DNA of 56,757 bases from Candidatus Planktophila sp. (GTDB lineage Bacteria > Actinomycetota > Actinomycetes > Nanopelagicales > Nanopelagicaceae). The notes under the pieces were generated by a model. The model worked only from the letters and a program-made list of their open reading frames with translations. It was not told the DNA's origin and searched no databases. Each line of letters begins with the position of its first letter. Positions within the stretch are counted from its first letter, which is position 1. Location of the stretch: assembly GCA_009691135.1 (NCBI GenBank), contig SHVF01000004.1:1-56757 (forward strand), read 5' to 3'. Made by a program: the position numbers and the translations under genes. Of the stretch, positions 29,022 to 38,220 are shown in pieces.

Positions 29022-30117
29022 GGTTGGCACTTTCTGTGATACGTAAAGATTTAGATTTACCACGACTGAAATAAATAGTAAATGCCAGCATCGCACCTGC
29101 AAATATTGCTGATACCCAAAGTGGTGCGAAGGCAGAAACACTTACCGGGAAAGCAATCGTGGCAGTCCAGAGATACATAATCGCTGCGGTGCGGGTCTGG
29201 GTATTGCCAGCGCGCATTATTCGGTGATGCAAATGTTCTTTATCTGATGAAAACGGGGATTTGCCTGCGCGGATACGGCGAAAAATCGCCATAGTTAAAT
29301 CAGCTAGTGGAATTGCAAGAACTGCAAAAGGTAACAACAGTGGCAAAAGGGCCGGACCCAATTTTTCTTCGCTAATTGCATTTGGATCTACTTGTCCAGT
29401 CAAAGTAATAGCAGATGCTGCCAGCATTAGACCTAAGAACATCGAGCCAGAATCACCCATAAATATGCGTGCCGGATGTGAATTATGCGGCAAGAAACCA
29501 AGACATACGCCGATCGTTATTGCAGTAATCAGCGATGGTGCACCTGCGCGGTTAAAGCCATAAACAACTGCCAACAAGTAGGCGAAGGCGAAGAATGCTG
29601 AGCCAGATATTGCGACTATTCCAGCAGCCAAGCCATCTAAACCATCAACAAAGTTAACTGCATTGATTGTTACCAAAACAACTAAAACTGTGAGCAGTTG
29701 ACCAACACTTGGAGGCAACATGGTCACGCCATTTATCGGTAGCCATAAAATTTGGATTCCGTAGAGAAGAAGTATTCCGGCAGCTAGCGCCTGTCCCGCA
29801 AGTTTGGTTATGGCATCTAATTCATATTTATCATCTGCCATTCCAAGTAGAACCAAGAATGTGCCGGCTAAGAAAATTCCTTGCGCATCATTTCCAAATG
29901 ATTTTCCTACCAGCGAAAGATTTTGCGCGATTAAGAACGTGGCAGTCATCGCCAGCCACATCGCTAGCCCACCCCATCGCGGAGTTGGAATGACGTGGAT
30001 ATCGCGTTTTCTAATTTCTGTAACCACGCCAAAGTGCAGCGCCCACTTGCGAACATATGGCGTAATAACGTAACAAAGAGCTGCCGCTAGCAGCAGAGTT
30101 ACTAAATATTCACGCAT
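29014..30117 (-). CDS. wecA: Undecaprenyl-phosphate N-acetylglucosaminyl 1-phosphate transferase (WecA/MraY superfamily)
   Basis: Polytopic membrane enzyme (367 residues, about ten helices) that loads a UDP-activated sugar phosphate onto the lipid carrier, starting cell-wall polysaccharide (arabinogalactan linker or teichoic-type) synthesis. Superfamily motifs: IHVIPTPRWGG (about 41-51), the acidic GMADDKYELDAITK loop, NAVNFVDGLDGLAAG, GDSGSMFLG and a cytoplasmic HLHHRI loop with the catalytic His residues. The order prfA-prmC-tsaC-(glyA)-wecA-atp is standard for Actinobacteria and separates it from MraY, which sits in the division cluster. Confidence 0.88.
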   Translation of the reverse strand: MREYLVTLLLAAALCYVITPYVRKWALHFGVVTEIRKRDIHVIPTPRWGGLAMWLAMTATFLIAQNLSLVGKSFGNDAQGIFLAGTFLVLLGMADDKYELDAITKLAGQALAAGILLLYGIQILWLPINGVTMLPPSVGQLLTVLVVLVTINAVNFVDGLDGLAAGIVAISGSAFFAFAYLLAVVYGFNRAGAPSLITAITIGVCLGFLPHNSHPARIFMGDSGSMFLGLMLAASAITLTGQVDPNAISEEKLGPALLPLLLPFAVLAIPLADLTMAIFRRIRAGKSPFSSDKEHLHHRIMRAGNTQTRTAAIMYLWTATIAFPVSVSAFAPLWVSAIFAGAMLAFTIYFSRGKSKSLRITESANHV

Positions 30118-30132
30118 ACCAGCATTACTTCC

Positions 30133-31398
30133 TTACGCGGTATAAATAGGGAAACGCGCAGTGAGTGCGTGAACTTCAGATTTGATCCCAGCAAGGGTCT
30201 TCTCATCATCTGTCTTGATGGCACGTGCGATAAAGGAGGCAATCGTTTGCATTTCTGCAACGCCCATCCCTTGTGTGGTTGTTGCCGGCGTTCCGACGCG
30301 GATACCACTGGTGATTCCTGGCTTCTCTGGATCATAAGGAATTGAATTTTTATTCATAACGATTCCAGCTTGGCCGCAACGCTCATCAGCAACTTTGCCA
30401 GTCACGCCGGTACTGCGAATATCCATCAGCGCTAAGTGAGTTTGGGTGCCGCCAGATACCGCGCGCATTCCTTCACTTTCTAGCGCTGCAGCAAGTGCTT
30501 TAGCATTAATAATCACATCTTTGGCATACTTTTGATAAGCAGGTGTTGCGCATTCAGCAAGTGCAACTGCCTTGCCAGCAACGGCTGACATAACTGGTCC
30601 ACCCTGTATTCCGGGAAAGACCGCCTTATCAATTGCCGCGGCATGTTCTGCTTTCGCCAAGATCATTCCGCCACGTGGGCCACGCAAAACTTTATGAGTA
30701 GTAAATGAAACAACATCGGCGTATGGAACAGGGGATGGAATCGCTTTGCCGGCAACTAATCCGATGAAGTGCGCCGCGTCCACCCACATGATGGCACCAA
30801 CTTCATCGCAAATTGCGCGAATCTTTTCGAAATCAACAAGAGATGGGTAAGCGGTTGCGCCAGAGCAGATCATCTTCGGCTTGGTGCGGATCGCTGTATC
30901 GCGCAGTTCATCATAATCAATTAACTCGTTATCTTGGCGAACTCCGTATGACTCGACGTTAAACCATTTACCTGAAAAATTAACTTTTGAACCATGCGTT
31001 AGGTGCCCACCATGTGGAAGTGACATCGCAAGAACAGTGTCACCTGGCTTGGTAAATGCTAGGTAGACCGCAATATTCGCACTTGCCCCAGAGTGTGGTT
31101 GCACATTTGCATGTTCGGCGCCAAACAAATCTTTCGCGCGATCTATGGCGATGATTTCGGCTTTATCTACTTCTTCGCATCCGCCGTAATATCGCTTGCC
31201 TGGATAACCTTCAGCATATTTATTTGAAAGTGTTGAACCAAGTGTTGCCAACACTGCGCGTGATGTGAAGTTTTCAGATGCAATCAACTGTAGGTTGGTC
31301 TGTTGGCGCTTGAGTTCGGAAAGTAATACCGCCGCGATATCTGGGTCTTGCTGGCTAAGTAAGTTGAAATCCGGGCCGTAAAAAGTCTCTGCACTCAT
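30133..31398 (-). CDS. glyA: Serine hydroxymethyltransferase
   Basis: PLP enzyme that interconverts serine plus tetrahydrofolate with glycine plus 5,10-methylene-THF. At 421 residues with NKYAEGYPGKRYYGGCE, the PLP-lysine segment VSFTTHKVLRGPRGGMI and the C-terminal RVGTPATTTQGM, all family signatures are present. It is inserted between tsaC and wecA in the minus-strand block, as in several Actinobacteria, and starts 18 bp after tsaC. Confidence 0.96.
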   Translation of the reverse strand: MSAETFYGPDFNLLSQQDPDIAAVLLSELKRQQTNLQLIASENFTSRAVLATLGSTLSNKYAEGYPGKRYYGGCEEVDKAEIIAIDRAKDLFGAEHANVQPHSGASANIAVYLAFTKPGDTVLAMSLPHGGHLTHGSKVNFSGKWFNVESYGVRQDNELIDYDELRDTAIRTKPKMICSGATAYPSLVDFEKIRAICDEVGAIMWVDAAHFIGLVAGKAIPSPVPYADVVSFTTHKVLRGPRGGMILAKAEHAAAIDKAVFPGIQGGPVMSAVAGKAVALAECATPAYQKYAKDVIINAKALAAALESEGMRAVSGGTQTHLALMDIRSTGVTGKVADERCGQAGIVMNKNSIPYDPEKPGITSGIRVGTPATTTQGMGVAEMQTIASFIARAIKTDDEKTLAGIKSEVHALTARFPIYTA

Positions 31399-31415
31399 GC
31401 GCGCAAGCCTAAGCC

Positions 31416-32057
31416 TTACTCGCCGAAAATGTCAGATACGAGCGCTGTGATTTCACTTCGTGGGATGGCGCCTTCGCGCACTAGTAGCCCATGTGATCCT
31501 GTGAAATCGATGACAGTGCTGGGCGCGCCTTCTGGAAGAACACCGGCGGTAAAGACTGCAGCAACTTCGACATCTGAGAAATCTAAATCTGCGCCATCTC
31601 GAATTGGCAAAGCGCCAACCACTGCCGTGCTAGCAATTGCCAATGGGCCAGTCTTCTTTAAAACCTCAAGTATGAATTGTGCTGATGGAACTCGCACACT
31701 TATCTGATCTAAAGAGTTGGCATCGCCTAGATCCCAAGAGAGTCCAAGTTGTGGTTTCAAATTAATAGAAAGCGCACCTGGCCAAAAGTTATCCATCAAA
31801 ATACGAGCGTCATCAGAAATGCTGCGGGCAATGCCATCAATAGAAGTTTTGTTGGCGATTACGACTTGCGCTGCCACCCCAAGTTCGTCACCACGCAGCA
31901 CATGCATTGCGCGAACTGCATCATGAAAAAACGCGTCTGCCATTAGTGCATAACTATTTTCCAGCGGTGCGATAATCACAAATCCATCTTTTAGCGCAGC
32001 AACAGCAATACTCACATGGTCTTGAATATCACCTCGTAAAATATCGTGTGAGGCCAT
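31416..32057 (-). CDS. Divergent Sua5/YrdC/TsaC-family protein (threonylcarbamoyl-AMP synthase position)
   Basis: By place (prfA-prmC-here-wecA) and overall similarity this is the tsaC/sua5 gene, whose product makes threonylcarbamoyl-AMP for t6A37 in ANN-decoding tRNAs. The start at 32057 has AAGGA seven bases upstream. Fold landmarks are kept (DNFWPGALSINL, LSWDLGDANS, VRVPS, STVIDFTG, LLREGAI-like end). Yet the usual substrate motifs are altered: PT-T-YG reads PLENSYAL, the K-x-R segment reads VLRGDE, and the SSAN motif reads ASTA. The protein may be a strongly divergent active enzyme or a paralogue with another role. Confidence 0.7.
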   Translation of the reverse strand: MASHDILRGDIQDHVSIAVAALKDGFVIIAPLENSYALMADAFFHDAVRAMHVLRGDELGVAAQVVIANKTSIDGIARSISDDARILMDNFWPGALSINLKPQLGLSWDLGDANSLDQISVRVPSAQFILEVLKKTGPLAIASTAVVGALPIRDGADLDFSDVEVAAVFTAGVLPEGAPSTVIDFTGSHGLLVREGAIPRSEITALVSDIFGE

Positions 32058-32059
32058 AA

Positions 32060-32923
32060 CTATTTCCTTACCGCCGAACTCCATCTAGGACGCCCAGTTA
32101 AATCTTGATGAACTGCAATGTCAATGAAGTCCCTTGATAGCAAAGCATCGATAGCAGCACCCTGGTCCTCGGTATGTTCAATCGCGAGGACTCCCCCACT
32201 CTTTAACAAACGAGCCGCTGCATCTATAAATCGTTTTGGTAGTTCAAGGCCTGTGGCGCCACCGAAGAGTGCGATATGTGGTTCGTGTTCGGCAACATCT
32301 CGTGGCAAGCTTTGGTTATTGGGAACATACGGTGGATTTGCAATCACCGCATCGCACTTAACTCCGGGCAATACATCTACGACATCGCCTTCGACTACAC
32401 GAACGTTTTCAGAAATTCTGGCAACATTTTTCTTAAGCCAAACAATGGCATCGGCGCTCTTTTCAACAGCGATCACTCGCGCCCGCGGGGCTTCAGTTGC
32501 AATTGCTAAAGAAAGCGCGCCCGAACCCGCCCCTAAATCGATTACAGATATTTCTCCCGTGACTTTTTCTTCTAAATTTTTAATATGAGTTAGCACCGCT
32601 TCAACTAACAATTCACTTTCGGGACGCGGGACTAATACGCCGGGGCCAACTTCGATTTCAAGGTGACGAAAATATGATATGCCAGTTAAGTATTGCAACG
32701 GTTCGTGCGCTGCCCTGCGAGAAATTAATTTAGCAAAGGTGTCTTCTATAACTCCGAAATCACCAAGTGCTTTCAGGGCTTCTTCCAGCTTTAGAGAGTT
32801 GTGTAGATCCATACGAGAAATACCGAGGACATAGGCAAATAAATGTTCGGCATCAACTTCTGATATGTCAGCGGCTGCTAACTTCTCTTTCGCCGAATGT
32901 AGCAGCGGTTTTATATCGCTCAT
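32060..32923 (-). CDS. prmC: Release factor glutamine methyltransferase
   Basis: Methylates the Gln of the GGQ motif in peptide release factors using SAM. The 287-residue protein has an N-terminal helical domain, the SAM loop DLGAGSGALSL (129-139) and the catalytic NPPY at 196-199. It starts 2 bp after prfA, its own substrate, the classical prfA-prmC pairing. Confidence 0.95.
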   Translation of the reverse strand: MSDIKPLLHSAKEKLAAADISEVDAEHLFAYVLGISRMDLHNSLKLEEALKALGDFGVIEDTFAKLISRRAAHEPLQYLTGISYFRHLEIEVGPGVLVPRPESELLVEAVLTHIKNLEEKVTGEISVIDLGAGSGALSLAIATEAPRARVIAVEKSADAIVWLKKNVARISENVRVVEGDVVDVLPGVKCDAVIANPPYVPNNQSLPRDVAEHEPHIALFGGATGLELPKRFIDAAARLLKSGGVLAIEHTEDQGAAIDALLSRDFIDIAVHQDLTGRPRWSSAVRK

Positions 32924-32925
32924 AT

Positions 32926-34014
32926 TTACTCGGTTGAGGAGAGTTTGGCTGCTTTGTCGGCATCTAAAAGTGCTTGCACCACATCATCTAGCTCACCATT
33001 TAGAACGGCATCTAGGTTATTTGATTTGTAATTAACGCGGTGATCGCTCAAACGGTTTTCAGGATAGTTATAGGTACGAATGCGTTCGGAGCGATCTACG
33101 GTACGCACTTGGCTCTTGCGTTCAGCCATCGCCAAAGCCTCTGCCTTTTCTTGCGCATCTGCCAGTAAACGAGCACGCAAGATACGCAGCGCTGACTCTT
33201 TATTTTGCAACTGAGACTTTTCATTTTGGCACGAGACGACGATGCCTGTTGGAACGTGGGTTAAGCGAACGGCCGAATCTGTTGTATTAACTGACTGACC
33301 GCCGGGGCCAGATGAGCGATAAACATCAACGCGCACATCGTTCATATTCAATTCCACATCAACTTCTTCAGCTTCCGGCAGAACTAGAACGCCGGCAGCA
33401 GATGTATGAATACGACCTTGGCTTTCGGTTTCGGGAACACGTTGTACGCGGTGTACTCCACCCTCAAATTTAAGTCGTGCATAAGGTGTGGTGCCAGGTT
33501 CCGGCGTTCCCTTTGATTTAATCGCCATCGAAATATCTTTATAGCCGCCCAAATCTGATTCCGTCATATCGATTATTTCAACTTTCCAACCGCGCTTTTC
33601 CGCATAGCGTTGGTACATACGAACTAAGTCACCAGCAAATAGCGCGGATTCATCCCCACCAGCGCCGGCTTTAACTTCAATAATTACATCACGATCATCA
33701 TTGGGATCACGTGGTAGCAAGAGTTCTTCTAACTTATCTGCAGCGGTCTCGACGGCAACTTCCATTGCAGGAATTTCAGATGCGAAGGACTCATCTTCTC
33801 GCGCCATCTCGCGCGCTGCCTCTAAATCATCTGCCGCAGATTTCCAGGCGTTAAAGCCTGCGACAACAGGACCGAGTTGGGCATAACGGCGACCTAATTT
33901 GCGCGCCTTACCTTGATCTTCATGGATAGAAGGATCGGCCATCTCTTTTTCAAGTTCTTGGTATTCGCGCACCATTTCGTGGGCGGAGGCAAAGCGATCA
34001 TTAACTTTTGCCAT
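32926..34014 (-). CDS. prfA: Peptide chain release factor 1
   Basis: Recognises UAA and UAG stop codons and triggers peptide release. The 362-residue protein has the anticodon-mimic P-x-T motif as Pro-Glu-Thr at 194-196 (PAT or PVT in many relatives) and the catalytic GGQ at 238-240 in [26 protein letters not shown]-type (AAGGAGAAGCC) ribosome site precedes the ATG. It is preceded by the rpmE terminator, so a separate promoter is likely. Confidence 0.96.
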   Translation of the reverse strand: MAKVNDRFASAHEMVREYQELEKEMADPSIHEDQGKARKLGRRYAQLGPVVAGFNAWKSAADDLEAAREMAREDESFASEIPAMEVAVETAADKLEELLLPRDPNDDRDVIIEVKAGAGGDESALFAGDLVRMYQRYAEKRGWKVEIIDMTESDLGGYKDISMAIKSKGTPEPGTTPYARLKFEGGVHRVQRVPETESQGRIHTSAAGVLVLPEAEEVDVELNMNDVRVDVYRSSGPGGQSVNTTDSAVRLTHVPTGIVVSCQNEKSQLQNKESALRILRARLLADAQEKAEALAMAERKSQVRTVDRSERIRTYNYPENRLSDHRVNYKSNNLDAVLNGELDDVVQALLDADKAAKLSSTE

Positions 34015-34055
34015 TTGGCTTCTCCTTCCTTGGATAATTTATGAATGTGTAAGAA

Positions 34056-34098
34056 ATAAAAAGACCGCGGCGCAACCTCAGTGGGTTGCGATGCGGTC
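34056..34098 (-). terminator. Rho-independent terminator downstream of rpmE
   Basis: On the minus strand GACCGC(A)TCGCAACC pairs with GGTTGCGCCGCGGTC around a CACTGA loop, followed by TTTTTATTT. It lies 11 bp past the rpmE stop, in the orientation of rpmE. Confidence 0.85.
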
Positions 34099-34109
34099 TA
34101 TTTAAAAAG

Positions 34110-34352
34110 CTACTTGGCTGCGGTGTTTGCAGCGTTCTTTGATTTAGAGTTATCGCCGAAACGCTCTTCGAACTTGGCGACTCGTCCACCAGTATCGAGA
34201 ATGCGCTGCTTGCCTGTGTAGAACGGGTGGCAGACGGAACAAACTTCTACGTAGATAGATCCGCTGGCAACTGTTGAGCGGGTGACAAACTTTTCACCGC
34301 AACCACAAGTTACTTGGGTCTCTTTATACTCTGGATGAATATCTTTCTTCAT
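34110..34352 (-). CDS. rpmE: Ribosomal protein bL31, zinc-binding form
   Basis: Start set at 34352 ([20 protein letters not shown], 80 residues), with AAGGA upstream; the longer frame adds 20 residues with no homology. The four zinc ligands are present: CGC near residues 16-18 and CSVC at about 37-40, so this is the zinc (C+) paralogue. The C-terminus has the usual [11 protein letters not shown] plus a short Lys/Ala tail. It lies between rho and prfA, as in most Actinobacteria, and has its own terminator. Confidence 0.95.
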   Translation of the reverse strand: MKKDIHPEYKETQVTCGCGEKFVTRSTVASGSIYVEVCSVCHPFYTGKQRILDTGGRVAKFEERFGDNSKSKNAANTAAK

Positions 34353-34472
34353 TTTTTTATTCCTTTTTCTATGTCTGGGTCCGCTAAATGCGGTGAACCA
34401 GGGCATCGCCATAAGTTATGGCTAGGGACTAATACTCTCGCGAAAAGAGAAAACCGCAAAATCCGTGCGGAA

Positions 34473-36038
34473 TTAACCCTCGTTTGGACCAGAAGTTGTC
34501 TTCTGGATCTGCATCAAGAATTCGACGTTGGACTTGGTGCCCTTCATCTTCTCGAGCAAGAGTTCCAGTGCAGCCTGTGGCTCTAGCGCGTGAAGCACGC
34601 GGCGAAGTTTCCAGACAATGTTGAGTTCTTCGGTGCCCATAAGAATTTCTTCCTTACGTGTACCAGATGCAACAACGTTAACCGCTGGGAAGATTCGTTT
34701 ATCGGCTATTCTGCGATCAAGAATAAGTTCCATGTTGCCTGTGCCCTTGAACTCTTCAAAGATAACTTCATCCATACGAGAACCAGTGTCAACAAGTGCT
34801 GTTGCCAGAATTGTTAGCGATCCGCCATCTTCGATATTACGAGCTGCTCCGAAGAATTTCTTAGGTGGATACAAGGCCGCTGAATCAACACCACCGGAAA
34901 GGATGCGACCTGATGCCGGCGCAGCGATGTTGTAAGCACGACCTAAACGAGTAATTGAGTCAAGGAGAACAACAACGTCGTGACCAAGTTCAACTAAACG
35001 CTTGGCACGCTCAATTGCTAGTTCTGCGATTGTGGTGTGGTCATCTGCCGGGCGATCGAAAGTCGAAGCGATAACTTCACCCTTAACTGAACGCTGCATA
35101 TCTGTAACTTCTTCAGGGCGCTCATCAACTAGAACAACCATCAAGTGACACTCAGGGTTATTTGTTGTGATCGCATTTGCAATTGCTTGCAAAACCATAG
35201 TCTTACCGGCCTTTGGTGGCGAAACGATAAGTCCGCGCTGGCCTTTACCAATAGGGGCAATCAAATCGATAACACGTGTTGTCAAAATATTTGGTTCAGT
35301 CTCAAGGCGAAGACGCTCTTGTGGGTACAACGGAACTAACTTGCCGAATTCAACGCGACCGCGCGCTTCATCTGGAGTAACTCCGTTGATGGTTTCTAAA
35401 GTAATTAATGGGTTGTACTTCTGGCGTTGCTCGCCTTCGCGAGCCTGACGTACCTGGCCAGTAACTACATCGCCCTTGCGCAGACCGTACTTGCGGACCT
35501 GCTGTTGCGAAACGTAAATATCGTTTGGTCCTGGCAGGTAACCACCGGTGCGAATAAATGAATAACTATCCATGATGTCTACGAGACCACCAACTGGTAC
35601 CAATACATCATCTTCGCCGATTACGGGCTCGCGCTCTTCGCGAGGTCCACGATCACGGTTGCGATCACGGCCACGGTTGCGATCTCGGCCACGATCGCGG
35701 TCACGACGTCCGCTGACTCCGCGGTCGTTATCGCGTGGTCCATTATCTTGAACATCGCCGTCATCTTCAGAGTCATCTGAATTATCAGCAGAGTTATTTG
35801 AATTTTCGCGACTTGAATTCTTTTTAGCATTGCGCGCTTCGCGGCGGGCTTCGCGTTCAGCTTTCGCTGCGTCGCGGTTTGCTGCCTGCAAATCTGCAAT
35901 CGCAGTTACGAGCGCATCTTTCTTAAATTTGGTTGCGCCATCGATACCGAGTTGTGCAGCAACTTCCTTTAATTTAGGAAGGCTCATAGCGGCTAGCTCT
36001 GGACTGTTTGAACGAACTGGTTCAACTTGATCTGTCAT
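34473..36038 (-). CDS. rho: Transcription termination factor Rho with Arg/Asp-rich insertion
   Basis: Hexameric RNA helicase that ends transcription. The 521-residue protein has an N-terminal SAP-like region (1-55) and then a charged low-complexity insertion (about 56-138) running from KAEREARREARNAKK through an Asp/Asn-rich part to RDRDRGRDRNRGRDRN repeats. The RNA-binding cold-shock domain follows (FIRTGGYLPGPNDIYVS) and then the ATPase core with Walker A SPPKAGKT (273-280). Large Arg-rich insertions are known in high-GC Gram-positive Rho proteins and increase RNA binding. The gene is preceded by a 164-bp leader after thrB. Confidence 0.96.
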   Translation of the reverse strand: MTDQVEPVRSNSPELAAMSLPKLKEVAAQLGIDGATKFKKDALVTAIADLQAANRDAAKAEREARREARNAKKNSSRENSNNSADNSDDSEDDGDVQDNGPRDNDRGVSGRRDRDRGRDRNRGRDRNRDRGPREEREPVIGEDDVLVPVGGLVDIMDSYSFIRTGGYLPGPNDIYVSQQQVRKYGLRKGDVVTGQVRQAREGEQRQKYNPLITLETINGVTPDEARGRVEFGKLVPLYPQERLRLETEPNILTTRVIDLIAPIGKGQRGLIVSPPKAGKTMVLQAIANAITTNNPECHLMVVLVDERPEEVTDMQRSVKGEVIASTFDRPADDHTTIAELAIERAKRLVELGHDVVVLLDSITRLGRAYNIAAPASGRILSGGVDSAALYPPKKFFGAARNIEDGGSLTILATALVDTGSRMDEVIFEEFKGTGNMELILDRRIADKRIFPAVNVVASGTRKEEILMGTEELNIVWKLRRVLHALEPQAALELLLEKMKGTKSNVEFLMQIQKTTSGPNEG

Positions 36039-36202
36039 CTTTATCTTTCATTTAGGGCTTCGTCTACGAGTTTGAGTTCGTAAAGGCAAAAAGCCTGGTT
36101 ATTTTTTAGTGGCTACCTGCCGTCTTTCACCGTAACTTCCGGTCCTGCGCAAGTGGGGTAACCATAGCATCCCGCGGCGGCGGACTGCAAAATCGAGACT
36201 TG
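36039..36202. other. Leader between thrB and rho (no gene seen)
   Basis: The 164-bp gap shows no convincing ORF. It has a GC-rich part (CCCGCGGCGGCGG), a possible TATGGT -10 box on the minus strand near 36160, and a small AGGC-AAAAA-GCCT hairpin at 36084-36096 next to a T-run. Rho leaders often carry autoregulatory sites; I see no specific element here. Confidence 0.4.
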
Positions 36203-37129
36203 CTAGAGAATCGTGGCCCCAGAACGGGCGATCTCAAGTGATTTAGCTTCAAATTTGGTTCCTGCAGCGCGTATTAATTCGGATACATCTGATTCATTTC
36301 CAGTGTGCAAAGCCAAGACTGTTGGGCCTGCGCCTGAGATAAATGCGGCTACACCGGCACCGCGCAACTTAGTTAGCAAGGCAAACGATGCCGGCATCGC
36401 ATCTTGGCGATATGACTGGTGTAAGAAATCTTCAGTTGCTCGGAATAATAAATCTGGACGCAGAGTCAGTGCGTGCACGAGCAGCGCTGCATTTGCTGAA
36501 TTACGTGCGGCATCGCGATGGGCAATCATTTCAGGAAGCATCTTACGCGCCTTAGATGTGGCAACTGCAGTTGATGGAATAAAGGCAATTGCACGAATTC
36601 GTGTATCCACACTTAAGGAGATCGCTTGTGCAACTTCCTTACCATGCTGATCTTCCTTCCAAGCAATGACAGCGTTTCCATAAAGTGCGGCAGCCACGTT
36701 ATCTGGATGGCCTTCCATATCTGTTGCTAATTGCAACAATTTTGCATCACTCATCTTGTCGATGCCTGTTAAAACGAGTGCGCGAGCAAGGCAAAGTCCA
36801 CCGACAATTGCACTGGCAGAAGAACCTAAACCGCGACCATGCGGAATCACATTTAGCGCACGCACCGCAATTCCCTTTGGTTTTCCACCTAAATAATCAA
36901 AACCTTTATTCATCGCCTTAACAAGTAGGTTCTTATCGGTGCGCGGAACTTCATCAGCACCTTCACCAGTTACATCAATATCAAGTCCGGCATCATCTAA
37001 AATCTGCGCAACGTAACGATCATGTATGGCAAGTGCCAAACCAAATGAATCAAATCCGGGTCCTAAGTTGGCGCTAGTTGCCGGCACCTGTACCTGAATC
37101 GGATTGGCTTTAAAAGTAGGTTTTGCCAT
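36203..37129 (-). CDS. thrB: Homoserine kinase
   Basis: GHMP kinase that phosphorylates homoserine in threonine synthesis. The 308-residue protein has the N-terminal VQVPATSANLGPGFDSFG and the ATP-binding PHGRGLGSSASAIVGG (about 91-106); the C-terminal GAGPTVLAL motif is also present. It is last in the hom-thrC-thrB unit (5 bp from thrC). Confidence 0.96.
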   Translation of the reverse strand: MAKPTFKANPIQVQVPATSANLGPGFDSFGLALAIHDRYVAQILDDAGLDIDVTGEGADEVPRTDKNLLVKAMNKGFDYLGGKPKGIAVRALNVIPHGRGLGSSASAIVGGLCLARALVLTGIDKMSDAKLLQLATDMEGHPDNVAAALYGNAVIAWKEDQHGKEVAQAISLSVDTRIRAIAFIPSTAVATSKARKMLPEMIAHRDAARNSANAALLVHALTLRPDLLFRATEDFLHQSYRQDAMPASFALLTKLRGAGVAAFISGAGPTVLALHTGNESDVSELIRAAGTKFEAKSLEIARSGATIL

Positions 37130-37134
37130 GGCGC

Positions 37135-38220
37135 TTACTTAAGACCTAACGCATTTGCGGCAGCGATAGCGTTAACTTTTACGATCTTTGGCTTGGCAAA
37201 CTTTTCCAGCGCCCAAGAAATATCTTTAAGTCCGTGGCCAGTAACAGTAATTACAATCTTCTTGCCTTGAGGCAATTTGCCGGCTTTCTTATATTTAATT
37301 AGTCCAGCAATTCCCGCTGCAGATGAAGGTTCAACGAATACGCCTTCTTTGCCTGCAACAAGGGCGTATGCGGCCAAAATTTCTTTATCTGTAACTGAAT
37401 CAATCACGCCACCTGATTTATCACGGGCTTCAATTGCTTGGTCCCAAGATGCAGGATTGCCAATACGGATTGCTGTCGCAATTGTTTCGGGTTTTAACAC
37501 TGGCTTACCTTTAACTAACGGCGCAGATCCGGCTGCTTGGAATCCGTACATCTGTGGAAGTGAATTAGAAATTCCATCTTTGCGATATTCGTTATAGCCC
37601 ATCCAATATGCAGTTATGTTTCCGGCGTTACCTACTGGAAGTGCATGGATATCGGGTGCAAAACCCAACATATCTACAACTTCAAATGCTGCCGTCTTCT
37701 GGCCATCAATACGGTATGGATTTACTGAGTTAACCAGTGCGACTGGATAATTCTCAGATAATTCACGAGCCAGAGTTAGGCAATCATCAAAGTTGCCGGC
37801 AACTTGCAAAATTTTCGCACCGTGAATTACCGCTTGCGCTAATTTACCGGTAGCAATCTTGCCCGCCGGAATTAACACCGCAGAAATCATTCCCGCCTTG
37901 GTTGCATACGCTGCAGCACTTGCTGATGTATTTCCAGTTGATGCACAGATCACTGCTGTAGCGCCCTCTTCGGCCGCCTTGGAAATCGCCATAGTCATTC
38001 CGCGATCTTTAAATGATCCCGTTGGGTTGGTGCCTTCGAACTTTAACCAGACATCGTTGCCGAGACGCTCAGAGAGATAGCTTGCATAAATAAGTGGTGT
38101 GCCGCCTTCGCGTAGTGAGACAACGGGAGTCTTTGCACTTACCGGCAAGCGGTCGCGATATTCCTCGATAACTCCGCGCCACTGGTGCGCCCCTGACTTC
38201 TTAGCTTTAAATAAACTCAT
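37135..38220 (-). CDS. thrC: Threonine synthase
   Basis: PLP enzyme converting O-phosphohomoserine to threonine. The 361-residue protein has the PLP lysine in [14 protein letters not shown], the glycine loop [10 protein letters not shown] and the [14 protein letters not shown] motif. Translation is probably coupled to hom: start and stop overlap by 4 bp (38217-38220). It belongs to the short class used by Actinobacteria. Confidence 0.96.
   Translation of the reverse strand: MSLFKAKKSGAHQWRGVIEEYRDRLPVSAKTPVVSLREGGTPLIYASYLSERLGNDVWLKFEGTNPTGSFKDRGMTMAISKAAEEGATAVICASTGNTSASAAAYATKAGMISAVLIPAGKIATGKLAQAVIHGAKILQVAGNFDDCLTLARELSENYPVALVNSVNPYRIDGQKTAAFEVVDMLGFAPDIHALPVGNAGNITAYWMGYNEYRKDGISNSLPQMYGFQAAGSAPLVKGKPVLKPETIATAIRIGNPASWDQAIEARDKSGGVIDSVTDKEILAAYALVAGKEGVFVEPSSAAGIAGLIKYKKAGKLPQGKKIVITVTGHGLKDISWALEKFAKPKIVKVNAIAAANALGLK

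Noticed and set aside
36084-36096. AGGC-AAAAA-GCCT hairpin followed by a T-run on the plus strand as a terminator
   Set aside because: The stem is only four base pairs and no plus-strand gene precedes it, so there is no transcript to end.
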